Positions 27,267 through 36,912 are shown, counted from the stretch's first letter. The stretch is DNA of 64,000 nt from Deltaproteobacteria bacterium (GCA_024102635.1 JAGFJO010000084.1:37245-101244), one strand, 5' to 3'. Notes: a model not told the origin generated them from the sequence alone. Numbers and translations are program-made.

Positions 27267-27566
27267 CTACTTTTTAGTTCGCCGAGGATCGCTTACCTCC
27301 AAGCTGGTGCATCTATCGCGGCATATAATCACCACCTCTGACAGATTAATAAGAAAAGGGCTGGATTCAATTTTGAGCTCAATGATGGCGTGCGGGCGGC
27401 TCTCCCTGTTGAGTTTTTTGTACTCCTCTACTAAGGCGGAATAGCCGTTGTTTATATATGCAACATGCCCCTCTTTAAAAAGAATCGTAGCGCCGTCCCC
27501 TGCCGCTGCCAGCTTAGGACAGATAAAAATTGCTCCCGCTAACATCAATCCTCGCAAATAATTCAT
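27267..27566 (-). CDS. Small exported protein of unknown function
   Basis: The ATG at 27566 has GGAG seven bases upstream and is preferred over a longer frame. The 99-residue product opens MNYLRGLMLAGAIFI and has a signal peptide ending near KLAAA|GDG. The mature part of about 80 residues has alternating strands (GATILFKEGHVAYINNGY) and a C-terminal ICRDRC pair of cysteines. It is probably periplasmic. It is tightly linked to the Rsm22-like gene, with no obvious functional connection. Confidence 0.6.
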   Translation of the reverse strand: MNYLRGLMLAGAIFICPKLAAAGDGATILFKEGHVAYINNGYSALVEEYKKLNRESRPHAIIELKIESSPFLINLSEVVIICRDRCTSLEVSDPRRTKK

Positions 27567-27790
27567 TCTGGTTACTCCTTCAAACTTGCAGTTTAGCGCA
27601 GGGCCGATATCACGATCTTTTCTCAATCGGCCCTCCTTTTCGGCAATCTACCACTTTTCCCCGGACAAGTAATATCCAGTTGGCTCTTACCGGCGCTGGC
27701 CCGGGCTGATCTGCGTCAGGGAAGTGATTTGTTGATTTTGCCGCCGCGGCGCTGGTACAATCCCAGCCACGCTGTTAGGAGGCGCATTTT

Positions 27791-28288
27791 ATGAACGATA
27801 ACCACTCCAACCCTAAGGCGGCATTGTCTGTGAGCCGCAAGCGCGCATCAATTATTCTTATAAGCCTTTATATAAGTGCGGCGGTTTGTTTTTTGCTTCC
27901 GGGTCAGGCCTTGGCTATAGAGGCCGGCTCCTCAAGTCCAACCGGCGAGATTATAGTTCCCGATTCGCGCAACCAAATAATCAAACTCTCAGATAAAGGC
28001 ATTGAGCCTCCGGTTTTAGAAATGAAGCGCGAGGACAGTATTGTTTTCTTTTTGAATCAGTCCAAGGACTCGCTGGCAACGATAGAGATCGATTTTAAAG
28101 ATAAACACACCCACTGTTCGAGCGGCAATATGAGCATTATCGGCGGGGGAAAGATCTCCTCTCTCAGGCCTTTTGGACCGAACGATTTTTCCACTACTTG
28201 CTTTCATGATCCCGGATCTTACACGTTTATTGTTTACGGCCTTAAAGCAAAGCCTGAGGGCATAAAAGGCACAATATTGGTGAAGTAA
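27791..28288 (+). CDS. Exported cupredoxin-like protein
   Basis: The 165-residue protein has an extended signal peptide (hydrophobic 20-40) ending near QALA|IEAG. The mature part reads as a cupredoxin fold: an N-terminal strand IIVPDSRNQIIKLSD, the middle HTHCSSGNM, and the closing TTCFHDPGSYTFIVYG ... GIKGTILVK. Cys and His occur where copper ligands would lie, but the usual methionine ligand loop is not clear, so copper binding is uncertain. TAGGAGG precedes the ATG. It heads a four-gene operon with gaps of one or two bases. Confidence 0.65.
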   Translation: MNDNHSNPKAALSVSRKRASIILISLYISAAVCFLLPGQALAIEAGSSSPTGEIIVPDSRNQIIKLSDKGIEPPVLEMKREDSIVFFLNQSKDSLATIEIDFKDKHTHCSSGNMSIIGGGKISSLRPFGPNDFSTTCFHDPGSYTFIVYGLKAKPEGIKGTILVK

Positions 28289-28290
28289 GC

Positions 28291-29475
28291 ATGGTTCTCT
28301 CTGTCTTTCGAGTACTGCTTCTCTGTTGCGGCTTCCTGCTGGCACTCCAAGGGTGCTCTCCGAAAGTATCCATCGCCCCCGCTGCTGAGGGCGGCGAACT
28401 TCAAACGCTGGCGGTTCTGCCGCCTGAATATAATGCAAAGTTGCAGCGTGAAAAGGTGGAGGCCATTCGAGATTCGCTAGAAACCGAGCTGCGCAATCGA
28501 GGTTTCGTGGTATTGGCGGATCGGCTGGTTGACGAACTCTGCTCGAGCCCGCAGTGCCCCGAGCGTTCCCAGCTTGCAGAGCGCTATCAGGTTGACGGGT
28601 TCGTTTCACTCGATCTGCGCTCTGTATCGCGCGCTAACTTCCTGGCCGGATACTATAATGCCATTCGCGGAATAATGACGATTAGTGACGTTAATGCAAC
28701 TTCGCTAGTATCGGTTGAACACACTCAGAGCGAGCGGGGCGGCCTGCTTTTTCATTCCGGACAGGTCTTCCAAGGGCTCATTTCTCAGGTCGAGAATACC
28801 GAGGAGAAAAGCTTTCAGCGTTTATCGGCCAAATTTGCCGAGACTTTGGCCTCCAAAGTCCCCAAGCCTCAGGCCCTCGAAACAAATGCCGTAACGGTTG
28901 CCATTGAATCGACAAGCGTTAAAAGGATTCAACCGCAGCTATTTGAGATCTGCATCGATGCAACCCCGAACTCTCTGGGTAGCGTTTTGATAAACAACCG
29001 GCGGTCCACGTTACGCGAGATAGCTAACGGCAGGTATTGCGGCACTTTTTTTCTTGACCGGTCAATCGTCGAAAATCATATCATGGCCGAGCTCCGATCT
29101 CCCTTCGGCAACGCGGTGCGCAAGGAGATCTCTTCCCTGCCCGAGTTGGAGGTGTGCGATCTCGATAATAAGGTATTTGTGAAAAAGGCCGGCCAAAACA
29201 GCCGCATTGAAGTTGCATGCACCAAGGTAGATAAACGACCGGTAATCGATGGTTCCTTATGCGGCTCGAATATTCAGGACTGCTCAAAGGATAAGTTATT
29301 TGTATTCCGCAGCCCCACCCGCTTGGGCCCGTACCTTAAAGTGGCCGAGGTGCGGTCGCCGGTTTGGACTGACAGCGCTAGGTCCGGCAAAGCATTTTAT
29401 CAGGTAGTTGCGGTAAGTCCTTCAGGAGTTTGGTCTCTGCCTGAGGACGCGTCTGAGCCGAAGGAGAAAAAATAA
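28291..29475 (+). CDS. Lipoprotein with CsgG/GNA1162-like domain, function unknown
   Basis: The 394-residue protein has a lipobox ALQGC (Cys22). After it comes LAVLPPEYNAKLQREKVEAI, DSLETELRNRGFVVL and a YQVDGFVSLDLRSVS strand. This is the order seen in CsgG/GNA1162-like (DUF799) nucleoprotein-fold lipoproteins, where a strand is followed by a family search for a paired ligand. The C-terminal third (VIDGSLCGSNIQDCSKD and onward to YQVVAVSPSGVWS) looks like a fibronectin type III-like domain. It lies two bases after the cupredoxin-like gene and one base before a second lipoprotein. It is expected in the periplasm, attached to a membrane. Confidence 0.65.
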   Translation: MVLSVFRVLLLCCGFLLALQGCSPKVSIAPAAEGGELQTLAVLPPEYNAKLQREKVEAIRDSLETELRNRGFVVLADRLVDELCSSPQCPERSQLAERYQVDGFVSLDLRSVSRANFLAGYYNAIRGIMTISDVNATSLVSVEHTQSERGGLLFHSGQVFQGLISQVENTEEKSFQRLSAKFAETLASKVPKPQALETNAVTVAIESTSVKRIQPQLFEICIDATPNSLGSVLINNRRSTLREIANGRYCGTFFLDRSIVENHIMAELRSPFGNAVRKEISSLPELEVCDLDNKVFVKKAGQNSRIEVACTKVDKRPVIDGSLCGSNIQDCSKDKLFVFRSPTRLGPYLKVAEVRSPVWTDSARSGKAFYQVVAVSPSGVWSLPEDASEPKEKK

Positions 29476-29476
29476 A

Positions 29477-30499
29477 ATGTGTCGCTTGGGGTGCGCTCCA
29501 GTTAAACCATTTCTAGCATTGTTGTTGCTGCTTAGCGGCTGCGTTGGGAAGTTCAAGCACGAACTCGGGTTCAACCCGGGAGAGCCGATTCGCGTGGCCG
29601 TTCTTCCGGCTGCACAAGTCGATGAAAAGGGGCAGGTTATGGAGCCCGATAACGACTATCTAATCGACAATGTGGCGTTAATATCCGCGCGCTTAAAAGA
29701 AACTCCGGCCGCATTCGTCAGAAATCTGGTGCAAAACGAACTCACCAAATCCGGTCTCGATCTGGTATCCCCGGCTGTCGTAGATGCCAATCTTTCCCAT
29801 TCGGGTTATGACGATCTTAAAGCCAACCCGCCCTATAATCTTGAAAAGATTCTGAATAGTGACCCAAAGGAGATCTGTTCAAGGGTTTTGTCATGCGATG
29901 CTGTGGTCTACACCAAGATCACCGATTGGGATAGGAATTATTACGGCATTCAAACGGTCAATAGCGTTGGAGTCGAAATCACCATCGTTTCGGCAAGCGA
30001 TGGGCGAGTGCTGTTTCGCACCACTGCCAGCGATTCGGAGAGCCGGGGGCTGACAAAAGGCCCTACCGGCATCTCTGACGTGGTACTTGAGCCGATTAGA
30101 GGTCTCGACAATGAAATTATCACTGACCTCGCGCGGAGAACGGTAAGTAAAATGCTCGCTCCTTTAAAGGTCGAGAACCGGCCTGAGTTCCTGCAAAGCT
30201 CTCCCCCTGCTATATACGCGTCGGCACACGATGCGCGAGGTGGGACACTCTCGACCTCCGAGCCGCTGATAGTCGTTGCTTCTGCAACTCCCAAACAGGA
30301 CATGTTTTTCTCTATCGGAAATATTATAGAAAACATCCCCATGGTTGAGCGCGACAGCGGTCACTACATAGGGAAGTACCTGCCGCTCTCCACCGATTCC
30401 TTCAATGATCAGCCTGTCTATGTGGCCGTAACGGATCAATTCGGGCGGGTCACCAAGCAAAAGATCGGCACCGGCGCTATCTCACTTATACGGAACTGA
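29477..30499 (+). CDS. GNA1162-like (DUF799) lipoprotein
   Basis: The 340-residue protein has lipobox LLSGC (Cys22). The body has IRVAVLPAAQVDEKGQ, then FVRNLVQNELTKSGLDLVSP, DAVVYTKITDWDRNYYGIQ and GVEITIVSASDGRVLFRTT. These match the GNA1162 (DUF799) fold, which is related to the periplasmic part of CsgG and to TolB-like assembly lipoproteins. A C-terminal domain of about 100 residues (IYASAHDARGG ... VYVAVTDQFGRVTKQKIG) is beta-rich, of Ig-like pattern. Together with the preceding gene it forms a tandem lipoprotein pair. Confidence 0.7.
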   Translation: MCRLGCAPVKPFLALLLLLSGCVGKFKHELGFNPGEPIRVAVLPAAQVDEKGQVMEPDNDYLIDNVALISARLKETPAAFVRNLVQNELTKSGLDLVSPAVVDANLSHSGYDDLKANPPYNLEKILNSDPKEICSRVLSCDAVVYTKITDWDRNYYGIQTVNSVGVEITIVSASDGRVLFRTTASDSESRGLTKGPTGISDVVLEPIRGLDNEIITDLARRTVSKMLAPLKVENRPEFLQSSPPAIYASAHDARGGTLSTSEPLIVVASATPKQDMFFSIGNIIENIPMVERDSGHYIGKYLPLSTDSFNDQPVYVAVTDQFGRVTKQKIGTGAISLIRN

Positions 30500-30501
30500 A
30501 G

Positions 30502-31044
30502 ATGCGTGCAGCAGTAAGAATGGCAGTGGTTATCATTCTGCCTGTTCTAATAGGATGTTCTTCCCTTGATAACCCTCAAAAACAGCCACCCGGGAAACTT
30601 GCTCCGGACTTCACTCTGCCGTGTCTGGACGGCAGCAAACGATCTCTATCCAGCATGAAAGGCAAGTATGTTCTTGTCCATTTCTGGGCCACTTGGTGTG
30701 CCCCATGCATTCACGAGCTTAAAAGCCTTCACAATCTTTACCGCTACCTTCATCACGATCGTTTTGAGATCTTAGCAATCGCGCTTGATGACAGCTGGGA
30801 AGCCATCTCAAAAATGCAGAGAGAGAACAACTTCTCTTTTTCTATTCTATTCGATGAGGCGGGTGTCACCCGTCAAAGCTACCAGGTGACTGAGTTGCCG
30901 CTGACGGTGCTTGTTTCACCCGAAGGGAGCTTTGTCAGTTTACTCCAACCGCAAGGCTCGGCTTTAACTGAACGGCTCGTCGGACCGCAGCTCTGGGATA
31001 ACGAAGCCACTGCCAATTTCTTTAAGCAGCTGCTGAACGGGTGA
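30502..31044 (+). CDS. TlpA/ResA-like thioredoxin lipoprotein
   Basis: The 180-residue protein has a lipobox VLIGC (Cys19) and a thioredoxin fold with redox pair Cys66 and Cys69 in HFWATWCAPCIHEL. The start of the fold, APDFTLPCLDGSKRSLSSMK, and the cis-proline ELPLTVLV are of the AhpC-TSA/TlpA kind. Such proteins reduce disulfides in the periplasm, often for cytochrome c or copper-site assembly. As the last gene of the operon it may service the cysteines of the cupredoxin-like protein; that is inference. Confidence 0.88.
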   Translation: MRAAVRMAVVIILPVLIGCSSLDNPQKQPPGKLAPDFTLPCLDGSKRSLSSMKGKYVLVHFWATWCAPCIHELKSLHNLYRYLHHDRFEILAIALDDSWEAISKMQRENNFSFSILFDEAGVTRQSYQVTELPLTVLVSPEGSFVSLLQPQGSALTERLVGPQLWDNEATANFFKQLLNG

Positions 31045-31050
31045 GGAGTT

Positions 31051-32274
31051 TTATAAGCGTCTATTCAATTCCTGATCAAGCGCATCGAGAAACTGATTGG
31101 TGTTCAGATAGCTCTCTTTCGGCGGGTTGCCGCCATGTATGCAAGCGGCAAGATCTTTCGTCATCTTTCCCGCCTCAACAGTGTCTATGCAAACTCTCTC
31201 GAGTGTTTCGCAGAACTTAAGAAGCTCTGTGTTGTTATCGAACTTGGCGCGATAGTGAAGGCCCCTTGTCCAGGCAAAAATTGAAGCTATCGGATTTGTC
31301 GATGTCTCTTTCCCTTGCTGGTGCTGGCGGTAATGCCTGGTCACCGTACCGTGAGCAGCCTCGGCTTCAATGGTCTTTCCATCCTCTGTCATCAAAACTG
31401 AAGTCATAAGCCCAAGAGAGCCGAAGCCCTGAGCCACGCTGTCCGACTGAACATCGCCGTCGTAGTTCTTGAGCGCCCACACGAAACCTCCCTCGCTCTT
31501 AAGGGCAAGCGCGACCATGTCATCAATAAGGCGGTGCTCGTAAGTTAATCCTGCCGATGCGAACTTTTCCTTGAATTCTTTATCGAAAATCTCTTGAAAG
31601 AGATCTTTAAACCTACCGTCATAGGCTTTTAGGATGGTGTTCTTAGTCGAGAAGTAGACCGGATAGTTAAGAGAGAGGCCGTAGTTTAAGCAGCTTCTGG
31701 CAAAGCTTACGATGGACTCATCCAAGTTATACATGCCCATCGCCACTCCCGAACCGGGAAACTGGAACACCTCGTGCTCAATTGTTGCTCCCCCATCAGC
31801 CGGAATGAACGAGAGCACGAGGCGCCCCTTCCCCGGAACTTTGAAATCTGTCGCTTTATACTGATCGCCAAAGGCGTGCCTACCTACCACAATCGGCTTG
31901 TTCCAAGTGCTTACTAACCGCGGCACGTTGCTGCATATTATCGGCGCGCGAAAGACCGTGCCGCCAATGATGTTTCTTATGGTGCCGTTAGGAGACTTCC
32001 ACATCTTTTTTAGATTGAACTCTTTGACCCGCGCCTCGTCTGGAGTGATGGTGGCGCATTTTATGCCAACTCCATATTGCTTGACCGCATTTGCAGCTTC
32101 CACGGTGATCTTGTCTTCGGTTGCGTCGCGGCTCTCAATGCCTAAATCGAAATATTTAATCTCGATCTCCAAATATGGAAGTATGAGCTTGTCCTTTATG
32201 ACCTTCCAGATTATGCGGGTCATTTCATCGCCGTCCATTTCGACTACGGGATTTGCAACCTTTATCTTGCCCAT
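31051..32274 (-). CDS. icd: NADP-dependent isocitrate dehydrogenase, type II
   Basis: The enzyme oxidises isocitrate to 2-oxoglutarate in the TCA cycle. The 407-residue sequence is of the homodimeric eukaryote-like class: [16 protein letters not shown] at the start, [26 protein letters not shown] with the substrate serine, [17 protein letters not shown] with metal aspartates, and [14 protein letters not shown], which binds NADP. Length fits (about 400-415). It is convergent with the thioredoxin lipoprotein. Confidence 0.96.
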   Translation of the reverse strand: MGKIKVANPVVEMDGDEMTRIIWKVIKDKLILPYLEIEIKYFDLGIESRDATEDKITVEAANAVKQYGVGIKCATITPDEARVKEFNLKKMWKSPNGTIRNIIGGTVFRAPIICSNVPRLVSTWNKPIVVGRHAFGDQYKATDFKVPGKGRLVLSFIPADGGATIEHEVFQFPGSGVAMGMYNLDESIVSFARSCLNYGLSLNYPVYFSTKNTILKAYDGRFKDLFQEIFDKEFKEKFASAGLTYEHRLIDDMVALALKSEGGFVWALKNYDGDVQSDSVAQGFGSLGLMTSVLMTEDGKTIEAEAAHGTVTRHYRQHQQGKETSTNPIASIFAWTRGLHYRAKFDNNTELLKFCETLERVCIDTVEAGKMTKDLAACIHGGNPPKESYLNTNQFLDALDQELNRRL

Positions 32275-32308
32275 TCTGTAATCCTTAAAAATTTTAGACT
32301 TTTATTCA

Positions 32309-33160
32309 TTACCGCCGCCCTTCGCCAACACTTCCCGATGAAGCACTGCCTTCCTCTTCGTCAATTCCCCATACGGCATAGAACTGCAACTGTTCGCTGC
32401 GGTGAGGAACGCATTCAAGCATATGATTTGTAAGCGCTCCTATCGGATAGCCACAACGAATTTCACCGACTATAACACACTTATCTTTTATTCGATAAAA
32501 CATGCGCCATGCCCCGCAGCCGATCTGAAACAGTCCGTTTTTTAGCCGTTTAATTCTACGAGAGCGGTGAGGTTCGGGGTTTCGTTCAAGTATCGCTGTC
32601 GCCTTTTGTGCGATGTTGATTCCTCTTTCACCTAACCAGTCCAGCTGTTGTCTAGCCAACCGTTCGAACTGCACCGCATAGAGGGGAGGCCGGCTCTCTT
32701 CCTGCTCCACTTCCTCGAGCCAGCCCTGCCTGCAATCGTGGAAGGAATCAGCGCCCTCAATGTAAGGTTTAATGTCAAAGATCGGGGTGCCGTCCAAAAG
32801 GTCGCTTCCCGATATCTCAAGTGTCAGACCGGAGATGCCAAGCAACCTTACGGCGCTAAGTCCGAGCGGGTTTGGCCTGTGAGGAGAGCGGGTAGCAAAA
32901 ACACCTCTTCTCTTCGATTTACCGCGCGGAGGACGAACCATCGGTCTCCACTCTCGGTTCTTATGGAACCACCATATAAGCCATATGCGATCAAATCCCG
33001 AAAGATCGGATAATGCGTTCTCGAAGCCCTTTCCGCTAAAAAGCTCTATCGATCCCCTCCCCGCCTCCTCTGAAGCTTGAAGAGGAGCTTCAAACTTCAA
33101 GTTAAGACCGGTCCGGGCTATCCCTATCGGTTCCAGAACTAACATAGGTTTATTTGTCAT
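32309..33160 (-). CDS. trmO: tRNA (N6-threonylcarbamoyladenosine37-N6) methyltransferase TrmO
   Basis: TrmO methylates t6A37 in certain tRNAs using SAM. The 283-residue protein has the TsaA-type beta-barrel: LEPIGIARTG, GFDRIWLIWWFHKN, the SAM-binding FATRSPHRPNPLGLSAVRL and GTPIFDIKPYI. The C-terminal domain (about 180-260, RRIKRLKNGLFQIGCGAWRM then FYRIKDK) matches the small substrate-binding domain of bacterial TrmO, although it looks superficially RelE-like. A further 30-residue acidic tail is extra. It lies upstream of icd on the same strand. Confidence 0.88.
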   Translation of the reverse strand: MTNKPMLVLEPIGIARTGLNLKFEAPLQASEEAGRGSIELFSGKGFENALSDLSGFDRIWLIWWFHKNREWRPMVRPPRGKSKRRGVFATRSPHRPNPLGLSAVRLLGISGLTLEISGSDLLDGTPIFDIKPYIEGADSFHDCRQGWLEEVEQEESRPPLYAVQFERLARQQLDWLGERGINIAQKATAILERNPEPHRSRRIKRLKNGLFQIGCGAWRMFYRIKDKCVIVGEIRCGYPIGALTNHMLECVPHRSEQLQFYAVWGIDEEEGSASSGSVGEGRR

Positions 33161-33201
33161 AGCCGTATGGCAATCAGGCTATCAACTATTAAATGGTAAG
33201 A

Positions 33202-33798
33202 TCAATCTGCCTCTTCCCCGGCGGAAGTTTTGGCGCGCGCTTTAATACGCACCTTGCCGTCCTCCATCACCACCCGGAATGAGACCTTTTGTCCCTTCTC
33301 TTTGAACTGCTTGGCCTTCTGTATTAGTGACTTTTCGAACGCTTGGAAATCTATCTCCTGCTTGCGTCCCGTCTGCTGCTCTAGAGCGGTGCGATACGAC
33401 TTGAAAAGTGCCTGGACACCCTTTTCAGCCTTGCCTGCGGCAGTTTCGTTCCAAGCATCCTCGACGGCAAAACGTTCGCGTACAGCCGCTTTAAAAAGGT
33501 CGCGGTGATAGGTTCCCTCCTCCCGCTGCTTAAGCACCCGCTGCCAGTAAGAATTGAAGGTGTTGTACCGCCCCTCCAAACTCTTCAATCTAAAATTGAT
33601 GGCGTTGCTGCGAAGAGGCGCCTTCTGAAGCTCTCTAATCTTCCGCTTGACGGTGGCGTGCAGCCTTTCAGGCGCCAGCGGCAAAATCCCTGTAAAGAAC
33701 TGTTCATACTCCGTCTTCAATTGAAAAAGAAGCTGCTCTAGCTTATCAAGCTCGCTCCTAACGTTTTGCGTTATATGCTTGTCAGGCGTCGGACGCAT
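33202..33798 (-). CDS. Coiled-coil protein resembling MXAN_5187 C-terminal family
   Basis: The 198-residue protein is helical and charged. It starts with a coiled coil (VRSELDKLEQLLFQLKTEYE), followed by YEQFFTGILPLAPERLH, INFRLKSLEGRYNTFNSYW and VLKQREEGTYHRD. I recall this order from the MXAN_5187 C-terminal domain of delta-proteobacterial proteins, whose function is unknown; the match is from memory and not certain. The tail VSFRVVMEDGKVRIKARAK is a two-stranded basic end. No signal or membrane segment. Confidence 0.6.
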   Translation of the reverse strand: MRPTPDKHITQNVRSELDKLEQLLFQLKTEYEQFFTGILPLAPERLHATVKRKIRELQKAPLRSNAINFRLKSLEGRYNTFNSYWQRVLKQREEGTYHRDLFKAAVRERFAVEDAWNETAAGKAEKGVQALFKSYRTALEQQTGRKQEIDFQAFEKSLIQKAKQFKEKGQKVSFRVVMEDGKVRIKARAKTSAGEEAD

Positions 33799-34092
33799 CG
33801 CTCCCTTCTCTCTCTGTAAGGTTCTTTATCAATATCGTCTCTCCAACTGAATATATTAAGTGGTTTCTGATACTTGTGGAGAAGTGAAGTGACGGATACC
33901 GCTTAGACAAACTGCCGTCGCTGCTGCCACCAGAACCGCCCAATGGACCGCACCTATCCCCTGATTAATACAGCACTTATCGTCCCCTGAACGGAAACTT
34001 TTCACACAATTTTCTTGCTATCTTCCCGACAACTTCACGGCAGTAGCCAATACTATTTATCAGAAGTTTGTTGTTTATTCCGGAGGAACCTT

Positions 34093-35418
34093 ATGCAGCG
34101 CAATCTTTTTTTTAAATTGGTGGTCTTGGCATCTCTTTCACTGCTTGTACTTATTCCTCTAAATTTATTAGAAGGGTTAGTCCGCGAAAGGGCGGCGCTT
34201 CGATCGGCAGCTCAGGCTGAGATTGCAAAAGGATGGTCCGGCCCTCAAAAGGTGCGTGGCCCTGTACTTCTAGTTCCATACAACGAAAAGCACATTGAAA
34301 CTGCCTATCTTCCTGAAGAAGAGGGAACGGTATCGCGAGTTGTAAAAAGGCAGTTGAGTAAAAAAGTAGTTCCGAGTGAAATTAGAACGAGCTCTGTTCT
34401 GTCAGTTGAGGAACGATCCTTGGGGGTTTACCGCTTCCCGATTTACCTGGCACGCCTGCAGATTGACGCCAAGTTTGATTTACCTCCTGAGCTAACATCG
34501 GAAACCGGACTAACCCACACGGCTTTAATTCTTGGACTGAGCGATCCATCGGCGATACAAGGCGCACCGTCTTGCAGCGTGCTCAATACGCGCGCGGATT
34601 TAGTTCCTGGTGCAGCCTCGCTTTTTGAGAAGGGAGTCTCAGCGCAGCTTCCGGTTCCCGTCTCGGAACTCCCTTCACAATTGCATATACAGTGCGAACT
34701 AGAGTTTCGCGGAAGCGCCTCTTTGGCCGTATTACCGAACGGGAAGAGCGCCGAGATCTCGATCTCAGGCAATTGGCCACACGTTAATCTTTCAAGTTCT
34801 TTTATGCCTGCTGAGAGAAAGATAGATTCAGGGAGCTTCTCTTCAATCTGGAAAGTTTCCAGTTTTGCCCAAGATTGGGCAGGCTCGCCCGATGGTTGCG
34901 GCGCCACGCAGGAGAGTTGCAGCAGCGGTGCAAGACAGGAGGCCGCGGTTTCGATGCTCACGCCGGTCGACATATACACTCAGGTAAACCGCTCTGTGAA
35001 ATACGCTTCTCTATTCTGCCTTTTGACCTTTACCGCCTTTTTCCTCTTTGAAATTTTAAAGAAACTTCGCATTCATCCGGTGCAGTATGGATTAGTGGCG
35101 ATGGCTCTCTCAGCATTTTATCTACTTCTGCTTTCACTCTCGGAGCACATAGGCTTTGGCGCGTCTTATCTAACCGCAGCTGCCGCGTGTATCTCTCTAA
35201 TTGCTGTTTATGTAAGAGCGGTTCTGGCCACTGCTGCAAGAACAGCGGGATTTTGCGGAGGCCTTGCGCTGCTTTACGCATCCCTCTATATCGTACTGCA
35301 ATCGGAGGACTTTGCGCTTCTGATGGGCAGCTCCATCCTCTTCGGGGTTTTATCGCTCTTTATGATAACTACGCGGAATATCAATTGGTATGAGGTGGGG
35401 CGGAGCCGCGAGGTTTGA
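34093..35418 (+). CDS. CreD-like inner-membrane protein
   Basis: The start at ATG 34093 is fixed by a GGAGG eight bases upstream; a longer frame begins at 34015. The 441-residue product has an N-terminal span (about 10-28), then ALRSAAQAEIAKGWSGPQKV and GPVLLVPYN, the hallmark of CreD. A large beta-rich periplasmic region follows to about 310, with a cysteine-bearing stretch near 275-295. Five or six closely packed spans end it (SLFCLLTFTAFFLFEIL onward). CreD is known from E. coli colicin E2 tolerance, but its biochemical role is unknown. No creB/creC genes are adjacent. Confidence 0.85.
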   Translation: MQRNLFFKLVVLASLSLLVLIPLNLLEGLVRERAALRSAAQAEIAKGWSGPQKVRGPVLLVPYNEKHIETAYLPEEEGTVSRVVKRQLSKKVVPSEIRTSSVLSVEERSLGVYRFPIYLARLQIDAKFDLPPELTSETGLTHTALILGLSDPSAIQGAPSCSVLNTRADLVPGAASLFEKGVSAQLPVPVSELPSQLHIQCELEFRGSASLAVLPNGKSAEISISGNWPHVNLSSSFMPAERKIDSGSFSSIWKVSSFAQDWAGSPDGCGATQESCSSGARQEAAVSMLTPVDIYTQVNRSVKYASLFCLLTFTAFFLFEILKKLRIHPVQYGLVAMALSAFYLLLLSLSEHIGFGASYLTAAAACISLIAVYVRAVLATAARTAGFCGGLALLYASLYIVLQSEDFALLMGSSILFGVLSLFMITTRNINWYEVGRSREV

Positions 35419-35481
35419 TAGTTGGGCCCGTTTGTCGTACTATTGGAGGCTGATAAATGCCCCCAATAACAGTACTAACAA

Positions 35482-36876
35482 ATGACAACGGAGCCGTTAG
35501 CCATCATTATTCTCGCAGCCGGTTTAGGCAAGCGAATGGGCTCCGAGCTCCCCAAGGTCATAACTCGCACTATATCAAAGCCGCTCATTAATCATGTATT
35601 GGAAAGCGCAGCAAAGCTGGCGCCTGAAAGGATCGTTGTTGTAACCGGCCATCGACGCGAGCTTGTGGAGGATGCTGTCGGCGGCGATTGTTGTGTCGAG
35701 TTTGCATATCAAGAGAAGCAGCTTGGTACCGGTGATGCGGTGAAAAGCGCCCTCCCTGCGCTTCAAGACTTTAAGGGCGCTATTTTGATTTTATATGGCG
35801 ACTGTCCTCTCTTGACGTCCTCTACGCTTGTTGAATTTCGAAACTCGCACGTTGCCGCAAATGCTACTCTCAGCTTCATTACTTCGCGGGCTGAAAGTCC
35901 CAACCAGTATGGCAGGGTACTTCGTTCTGCTGGCGGAGAGGTGGCGGGGATCCGCGAAGCTCGGGATTGTACACCGGAGGAGCTTTTGATCTCCGAAGTG
36001 AATTCCGGAGTCTATCTAGTAGACTCCAGTTTTCTCAAGCCGGCTGTAGCCGCTCTTAATAACGACAACGCGCAGGGAGAGTACTATCTAACCGATATAG
36101 TGTCGGCCGCCGTACGAGAGGGCCAGATTGTTAACGCCTGGCTGCTCGAAAAAAGTGAAGAGCTTTTGGGAGTCAACAATCTTTATGATCTGTCTTTAGT
36201 AAACAGGGTGCTGCATATGCGAAACACGAAGGAACTGATTGAGAGCGGAGTTATAGTTGAAGATCCGGCTACCTGCTATGTGGAAGAGGGCGTAAAAGTT
36301 TCGCCCGGGGCCGTCTTGGGACCGAATGTTAAACTTATGGGCAGCACGGTTGTTGGCCGCGGCGCCGTCATCGAGGGAACGGCTTTAATCAAGGACTCTC
36401 AGATCGGCGAAGAGGCGGTCATTAAACTTTGTACGCGCATTGAAGGAGCTTCCGTCGGGGAGAGATGCTCGGTCGGACCGTTTGCGAACATCAGGCCAGG
36501 GTCGCTGTTCGAGCCCGAGGTTAAGATCGGAAACTTCGTCGAGACCAAAAAGGCCCGTCTCAAACAAGGGGTTAAAGCCTCTCACCTGACATATCTGGGA
36601 GATTGCACTATAGGTGAGAATTCCAACATCGGCGCAGGCACGATCACCTGTAATTATGATGGATACAAAAAATACGAGACTCTCATCGGAAAAGGAGTAT
36701 TCATCGGCAGCAATACCTCGCTGGTGGCGCCGGTGGCGGTTCATGATGGCGCGACCGTGGGAGCAGGCTCTGTAATAACTAAAGATGTTGAAAAGGACGC
36801 GCTGGCCTTTACCAGGCCGGTTCAAGTATCCAAGGCCGGATGGTCCAGGTACAAACGCGAGAAGTTAAGTAAATAA
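35482..36876 (+). CDS. glmU: Bifunctional GlmU uridyltransferase/acetyltransferase
   Basis: GlmU makes UDP-N-acetylglucosamine, the precursor of peptidoglycan and lipopolysaccharide. The 464-residue protein has the N-terminal uridyltransferase (IIILAAGLGKRMGSELPKV, YGDCPLLTSSTL, EVNSGVYLVDS) to about residue 225. A left-handed beta helix follows with the acetyltransferase centre (FVETKKARLKQGVKASHLTY, NIGAGTITCNYDGYKKYET, FIGSNTSLVAPVAV). Length fits the family (about 455). It follows the creD-like gene by 63 bases. Confidence 0.97.
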   Translation: MTTEPLAIIILAAGLGKRMGSELPKVITRTISKPLINHVLESAAKLAPERIVVVTGHRRELVEDAVGGDCCVEFAYQEKQLGTGDAVKSALPALQDFKGAILILYGDCPLLTSSTLVEFRNSHVAANATLSFITSRAESPNQYGRVLRSAGGEVAGIREARDCTPEELLISEVNSGVYLVDSSFLKPAVAALNNDNAQGEYYLTDIVSAAVREGQIVNAWLLEKSEELLGVNNLYDLSLVNRVLHMRNTKELIESGVIVEDPATCYVEEGVKVSPGAVLGPNVKLMGSTVVGRGAVIEGTALIKDSQIGEEAVIKLCTRIEGASVGERCSVGPFANIRPGSLFEPEVKIGNFVETKKARLKQGVKASHLTYLGDCTIGENSNIGAGTITCNYDGYKKYETLIGKGVFIGSNTSLVAPVAVHDGATVGAGSVITKDVEKDALAFTRPVQVSKAGWSRYKREKLSK

Positions 36877-36890
36877 TTGCGGCTGAAAAA

Positions 36891-36912
36891 CCCCTCCTGA
36901 CTTTTTCAGGGG
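36891..36912 (+). terminator. Possible weak terminator after glmU
   Basis: CCCCT at 36891 pairs with AGGGG ending at 36912; a run of T lies in the loop and not after the stem. It follows the glmU stop by 14 bases. Weak candidate. Confidence 0.25.

Noticed and set aside
28016..28609. 197-codon frame antisense to the exported-protein operon
   Set aside because: Covers the ends of two supported genes on the other strand and has no domain or start signal.
32309..32560. RelE/ParE-like toxin domain at the C-terminus of TrmO
   Set aside because: Same position and length as the ordinary small C-terminal domain of bacterial TrmO; no antitoxin gene nearby.
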